42,112 nucleotides of DNA from DATGIQ01 sp035295665 (GTDB lineage: Bacteria > Planctomycetota > Planctomycetia > Gemmatales > Gemmataceae): positions 1 through 42,112 of the forward strand of contig DATGIQ010000647.1 of the NCBI GenBank assembly GCA_035295665.1, read 5' to 3'. Both the position numbers and the translations under genes were made by a program. Of the stretch, positions 32,706 through 41,084 are shown piece by piece (positions within the stretch are counted from its first letter, which is position 1; every line of letters begins with the position of its first letter). The notes below the pieces were generated by a model. The model did not search any database, was not told the origin of the DNA, and was given only the letters and a program-made list of their open reading frames with translations.

Positions 32706-33872
32706 TCAAGTTTCACGGGTCGCTGCTGGTGTGTTGTTTTTGCGCCACGCCTCCTGGAAGAATCGCACCCAGTTGCCATAAAGGATGCCGGTGATTGCGT
32801 CCTCGTCATAACCCCGGCCACGCAGCAAATCCGGCACGCGTTGCAAATCGGCGATCGTATCCAGATCGCACGGCGACTGCTCCCGGCCAAAGCCGCCGTC
32901 GAGGTCGGTGCCGATGGCGGCGTGCCGGGCATTGCCAGCCAGTTGGCACACGTGATCGAGATGGTCGATCATTGCCGCCAGCGTGACGCCCGCTTCTTCC
33001 GGCTGGGTCTGGCCACGCACCCAACCGGGATAAAGCATCCAGCTATCGAGGGCTGTCCCGATGACTGCTCCACGAGAGATGAGCCGCCGAATCTGCTCAT
33101 CCGTAAGCTGCCGTTGGTTCGGCACCAATGCCCGGCAATTGTGATGGCTGGCCAGCACCGGACCGCCGTAATGGTCGAGTGCCTCCTCGAAGCTTTGATC
33201 CGAAAGATGGGTCACATCGAGGATCATGCCAACCTCTTGCATGGCCTTGAGCAGGGGTACGCCGGGCGGAAACAGACCGCCCTCCGTTCCCGTGCCGTGC
33301 GCATAGGGGCTGATGCCGTAATGTGCCGGGCCGATGATGCGCAGACCGGCCTGCCACCATTCCTCCACCTGGTCGGGAGTCAAGACCGGGTCAGCTCCTT
33401 CCATGCTCAGGATCAAACCAAAGGGCGGCTCGACTTGGGCCGCGGTACGGTTGGGTTCGAGCCACGCCCGAACCTGAGCCTGGAGGTCCTGGCCAGTGCG
33501 GATCCAGCTCAGGATTCCCTGCCGCTCCAAGGCACGGTAGTAGGCCAGCTGGCCCTGGGCCGCGGCATAGGCTGCTTCCATCGAGGTGTAACGTTGAAAC
33601 GCCGGTACACCGGTCGGCTGGACGGAGCGGGCCAGCAACGTGGCGATGAAGATGGCAACCTTGCCGCGGCGGAGTTCCGGGAAGGCCACAGTGTTGCAGC
33701 CGCGGGCCTTGCCAGTCATGTTTTGCTCGCGCTCCTGGCGGCGAATCTCCGCCACCGGTTGGAGCAGGTTCCGGTTCCAATCCAGCGCGTTCCAGGCAAG
33801 ATCCAGATGGGCATCGAAAATGATCATGGCAAAGCTTCGGTTCCAGGACGGTGAGTCGTATCCGTTGATCAT
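32706..33872 (-). CDS. M19 family membrane dipeptidase-like metallohydrolase
   Basis: This is a 388-residue amidohydrolase-superfamily enzyme of peptidase family M19 (renal dipeptidase type), which splits dipeptides, including some with a D-residue. Binuclear zinc-site motifs are in order: FDAHLDL (19-25, the HxD pair), the bridging glutamate in ILSMEGADP, DVTHLSDQS, ASHHNCRA, and the aspartate in IGTDLDGGFG. All expected ligands are present, so it is probably active. There is no signal peptide, so a cytoplasmic location is likely. The start at 33872 has GGGAAG upstream; an internal ATG at 33827 just before FDAHLDL is the alternative. A role in peptidoglycan-peptide or dietary peptide turnover is inferred. 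It is divergent from the secreted hydrolase at 33952. Confidence 0.92.
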   Translation of the reverse strand: MINGYDSPSWNRSFAMIIFDAHLDLAWNALDWNRNLLQPVAEIRRQEREQNMTGKARGCNTVAFPELRRGKVAIFIATLLARSVQPTGVPAFQRYTSMEAAYAAAQGQLAYYRALERQGILSWIRTGQDLQAQVRAWLEPNRTAAQVEPPFGLILSMEGADPVLTPDQVEEWWQAGLRIIGPAHYGISPYAHGTGTEGGLFPPGVPLLKAMQEVGMILDVTHLSDQSFEEALDHYGGPVLASHHNCRALVPNQRQLTDEQIRRLISRGAVIGTALDSWMLYPGWVRGQTQPEEAGVTLAAMIDHLDHVCQLAGNARHAAIGTDLDGGFGREQSPCDLDTIADLQRVPDLLRGRGYDEDAITGILYGNWVRFFQEAWRKNNTPAATRET

Positions 33873-33951
33873 TCCCTAACTTCCCGGTTGTAACCGGTTT
33901 GAGCGCCCGTTACAATCCGTTTCGCATTCAGAAAGGGAGGAATTCCGCACC

Positions 33952-34848
33952 ATGAGATTCGCACTGCTCAGCTCGACGCTTGCTTTCTTCATCTGTCTCA
34001 CGGCCGGCCGTGCGGCCGAGCAGCCGTTGGTCCTCGATCTTTGGCCTGGCAAGGTGCCGGGCGAGACCACAGCCAGCGGCGAAGAGAAGCTCACCGGCGA
34101 AAAGGGGCGACGGCAACTGACCAACGTCAGCAAGCCGACGCTCACGGTCTACCGTCCGGACAAGGACAAGAACACCGGCGTGGCCGTCATCATCGCACCC
34201 GGCGGCGGCTATCGGTTTCTGGCCTGGGATCACGAAGGTGAGGATGTGGCCGCCTGGCTCAACTCCCTCGGCGTGACTGGCGTCTTGCTCAAGTACCGTG
34301 TCCCGCGCCGGCCAGACCATCCGGCGGGCCCACTTCAGGATGCCCAGCGTGCCCTAAGCCTGGTGCGCAGCAAGGCCAAAGAATGGGGAATGGATCCGAA
34401 GCGAATCGGCATGCTCGGTTTCTCGGCCGGCGGACACTTGACGGCACTGACCGCTACCAATTTTGACAAGCGCGCCTACGATCCAAGCGACGATGCCGAC
34501 CAGGTCAGCTGTCGGCCCGATTTTGCCGTAATCATTTACCCCGGCGGCGTCGTGGACCGAAGCCGCGAAAAGCTCGACCCGGCGATCCGCGTTTCCAAGG
34601 AAACGCCGCCGACCTTCCTGGCCCAATCCAACGATGATCAGGTCGGGCCACAGAACAGTGCCGTGCTCTACCTCGCGTTGAAGAAAGCCCAGGTTCCGGC
34701 CGAGTTGCACATCTTCGCCACGGGAGGCCACGGCTACGGCATGCGCCCCAGCAAGAACCCCTGCTCCGAATGGCCCAAGCGGTGCGAGGAATGGCTACGG
34801 GTGGAGAAGATCCTGCAACCGTCGGCAGCGGTTTCCAAGACCAAATGA
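33952..34848 (+). CDS. Secreted alpha/beta hydrolase (esterase/lipase, acetyl-xylan-esterase-like)
   Basis: This is a 298-residue exported esterase. A signal peptide covers residues 1-21 (MRFALLSSTLAFFICLTAGRAA). The mature protein has the oxyanion region VIIAPGGGYRFLAW (HGGG-type, here PGGGY), the nucleophile elbow GFSAGGHL, the acid in QSNDDQVGPQNS and the histidine in GGHGYGMR, so a full Ser-Asp-His triad is present. Planctomycete relatives with PGGGY and GHGYG motifs are commonly annotated as BD-FAE/xylanase-associated esterases that remove acetyl or other acyl groups from plant polysaccharides. That specificity is inference. AAAGGGAGG upstream supports the ATG. It stands alone between the divergent dipeptidase and the second sigma fusion. 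Confidence 0.92.
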   Translation: MRFALLSSTLAFFICLTAGRAAEQPLVLDLWPGKVPGETTASGEEKLTGEKGRRQLTNVSKPTLTVYRPDKDKNTGVAVIIAPGGGYRFLAWDHEGEDVAAWLNSLGVTGVLLKYRVPRRPDHPAGPLQDAQRALSLVRSKAKEWGMDPKRIGMLGFSAGGHLTALTATNFDKRAYDPSDDADQVSCRPDFAVIIYPGGVVDRSREKLDPAIRVSKETPPTFLAQSNDDQVGPQNSAVLYLALKKAQVPAELHIFATGGHGYGMRPSKNPCSEWPKRCEEWLRVEKILQPSAAVSKTK

Positions 34849-35068
34849 TCGCTGCCGGGCTGACAACGGGCCCATTCGCCACTCTGCGCTTTCTCTGCAT
34901 CGGTGCCGAAGCTGACGAACCGATCAACGGCTGCCTCTGTCGGAACCTTCCCAGAGGACGGTGATTGTCTGCGCACATTTCGTGGTGAGCGGTGCAAGAA
35001 ACTCGTGAATAAATCCGCTTCGCCCACGGAAGTAGATAGATAGCAGCCATCATCCAGGAGATGAAGCG

Positions 35069-37354
35069 ATGGGGACGAACGCGATCCAGGGCGTACTCCA
35101 GCACCTCCGCCGCGCCGTGCTCCAACAAGAGAGTGCCGCCCTTTCGGATGGAGAATTGCTGGAACGCTATGTCAACCGACAGGATGGGAATGCGCTGGAA
35201 ACCCTCATTCATCGCCACGCAGCAATGGTCCTGGCCGTGTGCCGGCGCATCCTTGGGAACGAAGCGGACGCCGAGGATGCCTTCCAGGCGACGTTTCTGG
35301 TACTCGTTCGCAAGGCTGCTTCGATCCGGTCACGCGGGATGGTGAGCAATTGGCTCTACGGCGTGGCTCACAACACCGCGCTGAAGGCGAAAGCCATGAA
35401 CCGCAGACGGCGTACAAAGGAGCGGGAAGCCGGGGCCATGCTCAAGCCCCAAGCGGACGAGGCAGTCTGGCAGGAGGTTCAAGCGCTCCTGGACCTGGAG
35501 CTCAGTGCCCTGCCCGACCGGTATCGCACCGCCCTTGTCCTGTGTGACCTGGAAGGGAAAACGATCAAACAGGCAGCCGGTTACCTCGGTTGGCCGCAGG
35601 GAACCGTTGCAACCCGCTTGCGCCGGGGGCGGGCTTTGCTGGCGAAACGTCTCCTCAAGCATGGCCTGACATTTTCCATCGGCGTATTAGCAAGAGCGGT
35701 CTCTCAAGGCGCAACCGCGGTGCATGTGCCGGCGTCCCTGCTCGGTTCAACTATCCAGGCCACAACCGCCGTTGCGCTGGGTGTTACCCAGGTTCCTGTG
35801 GTGTCGGCCAAGGTTGCCATCCTGGCGGAAGGCGTGTTGACAGGTATGTTGCTGCATAAACTCAAGATCACCGTGGCCTGCTGTCTGGCGACCTGTATGA
35901 TGGTCGTCGGAGCCGGTTTGCCCACCTACCAGGCCTGGGCCGCGGCGGGAACAAAGAACGTCGCCGATGCACCGCGCGTGAATGCGGAACGCTCGGGAGA
36001 ACTGCCGGCACCGGACAACTCCAAACCCCGAAGCGGTGACGTGCCGCCGAAGGAATCCGACGCGCCGGCGACCGGCCCGGACGGACTGAGCATTCGGGGC
36101 TCTGGGAATGTGATCACCAAGGAAGTGCAGCTCGCCAATTTCACGACCATTGACGTCAGCCGATCCATCCAGGTTGAGCTCACCCGAGCGGATTCGTTCC
36201 GCGTGGCGCTGACGGCCGATGATAACCTGTTACCCTATCTGCACGCGACCAAGGACAGCTCGGCGCTTCGGCTCGCTCTGGACGCCAGGCTGAAGTCGTT
36301 CTGGGCAAGGGCCTTGAAGGCAACCATCTCCTTGCCCACGCTGGAGGGAGTGAGCCTGGCACAGCATAGCCGGGTCACTTGCAAGGGCTTTCACTCCGCC
36401 AAGCGATTCCAAGCGAAGGTGACCGGCGGCAGCATTTTGGATGGCGAAATTGAAACCGAGAAACTGGAGCTGGATGCCACGGGAATCAGCACGGTGACGC
36501 TAAAAGGATCTGCCAAGACGGCCACGGTCTCGGCCGCGCAGCAATGCTTCCTTTCGTTGGGCGAGCTCGTTGTCGACCAAGCCAATGTCACACTCCAGGA
36601 TACATCCATGGCCAGGGTACAGGTGAAGACCAGGCTCGACTATGATCTCCGCATGAATTCCCGCCTCGAATACCTGGGGAATCCCCAGATCACGAAAGGA
36701 ACAGCCTCGGGAGTCTCGTCCGCTGTGCCACGTTCCCTCGATTCGAGGAGAGAAGGAGCAAAACCCGATACGGAGAACGCACCGCAATTGAACCGTCATC
36801 ACCACGGAGCTAATTCAGCCCAGGGCGTGCAACCTCAGAAGACGAGTTCTGCATCCTCGGAATCGGTGACGGTAGGAAAGAAGGTGCCAGATTTCGCCCT
36901 GCGCGAACTGGATGGCCGAACGGTGAAGTTCAGTGAATTGCAGAAGGATGCCCAACGAACGCCGAAGGGCGTGGTGCTTTTGTCCTTCTGGTGCTCGACT
37001 TGCTCGAGCTGCCGTCGTGTCGAGCATCACCTGGACAAGTTGGCGAAGGACTACCAAGGTCAGGCTCTTGTCCTTGCTCTCGATGCCAATGCCGGCGAAA
37101 CGACCGAGGAGGTACGCGCCTTCGCCAAGAAGATTGGGCTAACGTTGCCAATCTTTCTCAATCCAGACGGTCGTGCCGCGGATATCTTCGGGACCGAAGT
37201 GACCACCACCACGGTCATCATCGATGGGGACGGTGTGCTCCGCTACTGTGGCCGGTTTCGTGACGGGGATCGCCATGCCTACGCTGAAGAGGCCCTGAAA
37301 GCAGTGCTGGCCGGTAAGGAGGTTGCCGTGAAAACCACCCCGCAGGACGGCTGA
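35069..37354 (+). CDS. ECF sigma factor fused via a membrane helix to GIN (DUF2807) and thioredoxin-like domains
   Basis: One 761-residue frame holds four modules. Residues 26-195 are an ECF sigma factor: DAEDAFQATFLVLVRKA (67-83, sigma2) and LPDRYRTALVLCDLEG with PQGTVATRLRRGRALL (sigma4). Residues 196-290 are a linker with the VPASL block and a transmembrane helix (about 266-288). Residues 340-540 are a DUF2807/head-GIN-like beta-helix (IRGSGNVITKEVQLANFTTIDV; repeated strand-turn units). After a His/Ser-rich spacer, residues 600-750 form an AhpC/TlpA-like redoxin domain (GKKVPDFALRELDG) with a CxxC site in FWCSTCSSCRR (Cys642, Cys645, extra Cys648). Topology would put the redoxin outside the cytoplasm. 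AGGAGATGAAGCG precedes the ATG. It heads a signalling block with the sigma/kinase pair. Redox-coupled transcription control is inference. Confidence 0.88.
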   Translation: MGTNAIQGVLQHLRRAVLQQESAALSDGELLERYVNRQDGNALETLIHRHAAMVLAVCRRILGNEADAEDAFQATFLVLVRKAASIRSRGMVSNWLYGVAHNTALKAKAMNRRRRTKEREAGAMLKPQADEAVWQEVQALLDLELSALPDRYRTALVLCDLEGKTIKQAAGYLGWPQGTVATRLRRGRALLAKRLLKHGLTFSIGVLARAVSQGATAVHVPASLLGSTIQATTAVALGVTQVPVVSAKVAILAEGVLTGMLLHKLKITVACCLATCMMVVGAGLPTYQAWAAAGTKNVADAPRVNAERSGELPAPDNSKPRSGDVPPKESDAPATGPDGLSIRGSGNVITKEVQLANFTTIDVSRSIQVELTRADSFRVALTADDNLLPYLHATKDSSALRLALDARLKSFWARALKATISLPTLEGVSLAQHSRVTCKGFHSAKRFQAKVTGGSILDGEIETEKLELDATGISTVTLKGSAKTATVSAAQQCFLSLGELVVDQANVTLQDTSMARVQVKTRLDYDLRMNSRLEYLGNPQITKGTASGVSSAVPRSLDSRREGAKPDTENAPQLNRHHHGANSAQGVQPQKTSSASSESVTVGKKVPDFALRELDGRTVKFSELQKDAQRTPKGVVLLSFWCSTCSSCRRVEHHLDKLAKDYQGQALVLALDANAGETTEEVRAFAKKIGLTLPIFLNPDGRAADIFGTEVTTTTVIIDGDGVLRYCGRFRDGDRHAYAEEALKAVLAGKEVAVKTTPQDG

Positions 37355-37545
37355 AGGATTGTGGGGAAGTAGCCCCCGGGAGGGGCGAAGTGAGCGGACC
37401 CTGGGGATCGAGGAGACACGATAAGAGACGCTTCGCCCTGCTACGAGCCGTAAGGGCAGCGACGTGGTCGCGCCAGGCCAAGCCGCCGGGAGATGGATTG
37501 CCAAATCGAGCGAGACTTCTTAGTCTGGGCTGCCAGGAGTCTCGC

Positions 37546-38301
37546 ATGCATAACGATACCGATCTCGGTGGTCCGGCGGCCGCGTTTCCGGCCACGCAGT
37601 TTACCGTGATTGCCGCGGCCACAAGTCCCGATCCAGAGGTGCGTGAACGGGCCTTGGCGACGCTGATCACGGCCTACTGGAAGCCGATTTACAAATACAT
37701 TCGGATCAAATGGAAGGCGTCCAACGAAGACGCGAAGGACTGGACCCAAGCCTTCTTCACCCGGATGCTGGAGAAAAAGTCCTTCGCGCGCTTTGATCCT
37801 GCGCAAGCACGGTTCCGTACCTTCCTGCGCACTTGTGTGGATCATTTCGTCACGAACGAGCGCAAATCAGCCGGGCGGATCAAACGTGGTGGGGCCGTGC
37901 AGTTGCTCTCCCTTGATTTCGACGCGGCCGAAAGCGAAATCCGCTTGCTGAACCGCGCCGGCGCTGCCGATCCAGATGAATTCTTCCATCAGGAATGGGT
38001 CCGTCACCTACTTGGGCTGGCTGTGGAGGAACTCCGCCGCCAGTGCCAGGCGTCGGACAAGAGCGTGCATTTTGAGCTCTTTGAGCGCTATGATCTGGAA
38101 GGCCCCGAATTGCAGAAACCACTCACGTATGCCGAGCTCGGCGAAGCGTTCGGCCTGACGGCGACCCAAGTCACGAACTACCTTGCCTCCGTCCGACGAC
38201 AACTCCGCGCCTTGGTTCTGGACGTGCTCCGTGCCAGCACGGGCGATGAAGAAGAGTTTCGGAGAGAGGCAGCGCAGCTGCTGGGAGGGGCCAGGCCGTG
38301 A
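37546..38301 (+). CDS. ECF-like sigma factor coupled to a Ser/Thr kinase
   Basis: This is a 251-residue stand-alone sigma factor. The N-terminal sigma2-like part includes YWKPIYKYIRIKWKASNEDAKDWTQAFFTRML, and the C-terminal part includes LTYAELGEAFGLTATQVTNYLASVRRQLRALV (sigma4 helix-turn-helix). Spacing and the long acidic middle segment resemble the planctomycete sigma factors that are genetically linked to Ser/Thr kinases rather than to anti-sigma factors. The start at 37546 has CAGGAG 7 bases upstream; the frame continues further upstream but without a good start. Its stop overlaps the kinase start by 4 bases (GTGA), so the products are made together and the kinase probably controls the sigma factor. 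Target promoters are unknown. Confidence 0.87.
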   Translation: MHNDTDLGGPAAAFPATQFTVIAAATSPDPEVRERALATLITAYWKPIYKYIRIKWKASNEDAKDWTQAFFTRMLEKKSFARFDPAQARFRTFLRTCVDHFVTNERKSAGRIKRGGAVQLLSLDFDAAESEIRLLNRAGAADPDEFFHQEWVRHLLGLAVEELRRQCQASDKSVHFELFERYDLEGPELQKPLTYAELGEAFGLTATQVTNYLASVRRQLRALVLDVLRASTGDEEEFRREAAQLLGGARP

Positions 38302-39338
38302 GATGGCTTTCCGATGCGGTGGTCCAGCATCTTTGCCAGGTCGCCGACTGGCCGGATTGCACGGGCACGCGCTACCGCCTGGTGGAAAAGATCGCTCAAG
38401 GCGGAATGGGCTCGGTTTTTCGGGCACACGATCAGGAGCTTGACCGTCCCGTGGCTCTGAAGGTCCTGGCAAACGGCCAGGTTGAACCGGATCTCCAGGG
38501 CTGCATTAGCCGGGAAGCGCGGATTCTGGCCCGCCTCGAGCATCCGGGAATTGTGCCGATCCACGATTTCGGCGTGTTACCAGACGGGCGAATCTACTAC
38601 ACGATGAAGCTCGTGTGTGGCCGGCGGCTGGATGAAAAGGTGGACCTGGAACGGCCGCTCGCGGAACTCCTGCGCGAATTTGAAAAGATCTGCGAAGCCG
38701 TGGCCTTCGCACATTGCCACGGCATCATCCACCGCGATCTGAAACCGCAGAACATCATGGTTGGCGCCTTCGGCGAGATCCTGGTGATGGATTGGGGTGT
38801 CGCCAAACTCCTCGAGGGCAGCGCCGCTCCGCTGTCCTCTGCATCTTCATCGGAACCCGCAGCCGGCAAGACGGGTGCAGCCACCCTGCACGGCACGGTC
38901 CTTGGTACGCCGGGATTCATGGCCCCCGAGCAGGCCCGGGGCGAGGTGGGTTGCATCGACGAACGCACCGATGTCTTCGCGCTGGGGGCGATCTTGTACT
39001 TCTTGCTCACTGGGCGGTCTCCGGCGGCGATTCCGCCACGGGGAAGGGAGGAAGCGATTGCCCTGCTGCCGCCCCGCCGGCTGCGCCGCTCGATTCCCCG
39101 CGCCCTCGAGGCGATCTGTCTCAAAGCCCTCGCCTGGGAGCAGCACCAGCGCTATCCGAGCGCTCAGGCCTTGATGGACGATGTCTCCTGCTTTCTCGCC
39201 CGCGGCCGAGTTCAAGCCTACCCAGAAGGTATTTTCGACACGGCCCAGCGTCTGGCGTCGAAGTATCGTACCGCAATTGCGTTAATCCTGGCCTATCTGG
39301 TCATGAGAATGCTGCTGTTGGTTTGGAGTTGGAGCTAA
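38298..39338 (+). CDS. Membrane-anchored Ser/Thr protein kinase (Hanks type)
   Basis: This is a 346-residue eukaryotic-like kinase beginning with GTG inside the stop codon of the sigma gene (4-base overlap). Motifs: glycine-rich loop AQGGMGSVF (about 33-41), Lys55 in VALKVL, catalytic loop HRDLKPQN (145-152), DWG in place of DFG (165-167, common in bacterial kinases), the activation segment GTPGFMAPEQA and the SDVFALG-like DERTDVFALG. All catalytic residues are present. A transmembrane helix lies at the C-terminus (about 324-343, ALILAYLVMRMLLLVW) with almost no residues beyond it, so there is no extracytoplasmic sensor domain. The signal must come from the membrane or from partner proteins. 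Likely role: phosphorylation of the coupled sigma factor. Confidence 0.94.
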   Translation: MRWLSDAVVQHLCQVADWPDCTGTRYRLVEKIAQGGMGSVFRAHDQELDRPVALKVLANGQVEPDLQGCISREARILARLEHPGIVPIHDFGVLPDGRIYYTMKLVCGRRLDEKVDLERPLAELLREFEKICEAVAFAHCHGIIHRDLKPQNIMVGAFGEILVMDWGVAKLLEGSAAPLSSASSSEPAAGKTGAATLHGTVLGTPGFMAPEQARGEVGCIDERTDVFALGAILYFLLTGRSPAAIPPRGREEAIALLPPRRLRRSIPRALEAICLKALAWEQHQRYPSAQALMDDVSCFLARGRVQAYPEGIFDTAQRLASKYRTAIALILAYLVMRMLLLVWSWS

Positions 39339-39421
39339 AGGAATCGCCAGAAAGGTGTAAGAGAAGACGGGCGGGCTTCCCAGCGACCGCCTCGTCACGA
39401 GATGGGAAAGGGGAGGAACGA

Positions 39422-39799
39422 ATGAAAAAGTGGCTTCTCGGCTTGTTTCTGGGCGGTTTCCTGGGCATTTTCGATGGCCTGTCGGCGTTGGTCTCGGCCC
39501 CGGAAGTGTCCGGCGATATCGTGGGCATTGTCCTGGGGTCGACCGTCAAGGGCCTCATTGCCGGCATCCTGATCGGCTACTTCGCTTACCGAGTGCGTTC
39601 GCTGATCCTGGGGATTCTCTTCGGTCTGGCGGTGGGCGCCCTCTTGGCATTGCCCATCGCCATTCTCAATTCGTCTCAATTGGGGAAACCGTACTACTGG
39701 CACATTATGCTTCCGGGAGCTTGCGTAGGGCTCATCGTTGGCTATGCCACGCAGAGACACGGCGTGGGAAAGGCTCCTTCGTTGGCAAGAGGCAAGTAG
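39422..39799 (+). CDS. Small integral membrane protein of unknown function
   Basis: This is a 125-residue protein with three to four hydrophobic segments (about 3-25, 32-56, 61-83 and 94-113), rich in glycine (LLGLFLGGFLG, GSTVKGLIAGILIGYF, LGILFGLAVGALLALP). No family was recognised. The start is fixed by GGGGAGG 5-6 bases upstream; the frame is open far upstream but overlaps the kinase gene in another frame. It begins 83 bases after the kinase and runs in the same direction, so it may belong to the sigma/kinase operon and could be the membrane partner that the kinase lacks. That link is inference from position alone. Confidence 0.75.
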   Translation: MKKWLLGLFLGGFLGIFDGLSALVSAPEVSGDIVGIVLGSTVKGLIAGILIGYFAYRVRSLILGILFGLAVGALLALPIAILNSSQLGKPYYWHIMLPGACVGLIVGYATQRHGVGKAPSLARGK

Positions 39800-39810
39800 A
39801 GGAGAAGATC

Positions 39811-39909
39811 ATGAAGCCTGCGTTGCGGTCCGCATATCAAAGTTATGCTTGCGGAACTTGCGCTGAACGCGGGCTCGGCCAACTTGGCGGCAGCGAAAGC
39901 AGCCTGTAA
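39811..39909 (+). CDS. Possible small protein (32 residues)
   Basis: An ATG preceded by GAGGAG at good spacing (11 bases after the membrane-protein stop) opens a 32-codon frame reading MKPALRSAYQSYACGTCAE... with a CGTC cysteine pair. No family was recognised. It is either a small accessory peptide or the decayed start of a longer gene. Confidence 0.35.
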   Translation: MKPALRSAYQSYACGTCAERGLGQLGGSESSL

Positions 39910-39950
39910 ACGGCTAGCCATCACTCGGTTAAGGAGACCCTCCGGAAGAT

Positions 39951-40136
39951 TTGCCGGAAGGTAACGGTGAGGTAAGAGAAAAGGCCGCCGCCCGAGTCAG
40001 CGTCTCGCCCCGCAGCTTCGAGCACGCGAGTGCCATCCTCAAGCAAGGCGTTCCGCAGTTGGCCAAGATGGTGGACTTGGAGGAAGTGGCCGTTTCGGCT
40101 GTGCCGGAGGTGGCCGAGCCGCCGCGTGCCGAATGA
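39951..40136 (+). pseudogene. Fragment of a ParB-like/phage-plasmid helix-turn-helix protein
   Basis: The 61-codon stretch reads ARVSVSPRSFEHASAILKQG, then VPQLAKMVDLEEVAVSAVPEVAEPP. This is the pattern seen in proteins with ParB-like nuclease domains on phages, plasmids and integrated elements, where a helix-turn-helix segment (VSxRSxxxAxxVLxxGxPELxxAVExGEVAVSxAAxVA) follows the ParB domain. Here both the N-terminal ParB domain and everything after the alanine-rich helix are missing, and the only starts are TTG or GTG codons. It is a relic of mobile DNA. The remaining bases to 40484 contain one 52-codon frame (40179-40337, with CVACNNF) that has no ribosome-binding site; nothing else is evident. 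Confidence 0.5.
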
Positions 40137-40484
40137 GAATGGAGACAGCCCGGCTAGAAGAGCCAACTCGACCTTATCATGGCCCCCTCGGCCGTGGATG
40201 ATGCAAAGAGCACAATCTGCGTGGCTTGTAACAATTTTGCTGAAAATTTCGGATTGTATGTCAGTAAACGTGGTCCGTTTCGCACTTATCTAATAGAGGG
40301 CTCCATCGGCTCTCTGCGTCCGTCAGGACCACGGTAGCCCTCGCGCACAGCCAAGCGCTCCCAAGTGCCCAATCCGCGGCTCAGTGTGATTTCCGTCCGC
40401 CGTGCGCTTCGTCTCAGAGCCCCTGGCAAGCGAAGCACTTTGCGTGTGCGGAGTCGAAAGCTGCCCGTTTAAGGACGAAAGCTC

Positions 40485-41084
40485 ATGGGATCGCTGCACC
40501 CAATTTCTAGCGCGGACCGAGGGCCCGCACTGGCCGCCGCCTATAGCGTGTTGCTGCATGCCTGGGAACGTGCCCACGATTGCCACGCAGACCCTTGGGA
40601 ATTCGCGGTCGAGGTCGCGGATTTGCGGGCCGTTGGGCTGACGACGACCGAACTTCGCTGGCTGGCGCGCCAAGGCTATGTGCACCATGCGGAGGAAAGG
40701 ACAAAGCTCAAGGACAAGCAGCGCGTCTTCGGTCCACGCGACCGGGCAGTGATTAGCAAGAAGAGCGCCTTTGTGCTCACCGCTGCGGGCGCTAAGGCAG
40801 CCCCCTACCAGCCGCAGGTCCCGTTCTATGATCGAGAACTCCGCCAGCTGTGATTGGGCAAGATCTTGCTCAAACGGTTTCGGCGGCCGGCGCCCTTGCA
40901 GCACATCATTCTCTCTTCCTTCCAAGAGTTGGGATGGCCACGACGCATCGACGATCCGCTTCCCAAGGATCCAGGCCACGATCCCAACCAGCGGCTGCGG
41001 GACACGATCAAACGACTCAATCAGAACTTGCGAAAGCACTGGATCCGGTTCCGCGGTGGCGGAAGGGGGTTGGGAATCTTATGA
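40485..41084 (+). pseudogene. Unknown planctomycete-type gene interrupted by one in-frame TGA
   Basis: A frame from ATG 40485 (AAGGA upstream) runs 122 codons to TGA at 40851-40853, then continues in the same frame for 76 codons to TGA at 41082. Both halves look coding and form one product: DPWEFAVEVADLRAVGLTTTELRWLARQGYVHHAEE, FVLTAAG and PFYDRELRQL, then [stop], then KRFRRPAPLQHIILSSFQELGWPRRIDDPLP and TIKRLNQNLRKHWIRFRGGG. The second half resembles the C-terminus of winged-helix hypothetical proteins that occur in multiple copies in planctomycete genomes, from memory only. A single change (CGA or TGG to TGA) explains the split. Either a recent pseudogene, a sequencing error, or readthrough. 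It lies in a stretch with other relics. Confidence 0.6.

Noticed and set aside
40179..40337. 52-codon plus-strand frame (MAPSAVDDAKSTICVACNNF...)
   Set aside because: There is no ribosome-binding site and no family resemblance; it lies among relics. Mentioned only inside the ParB-fragment entry.
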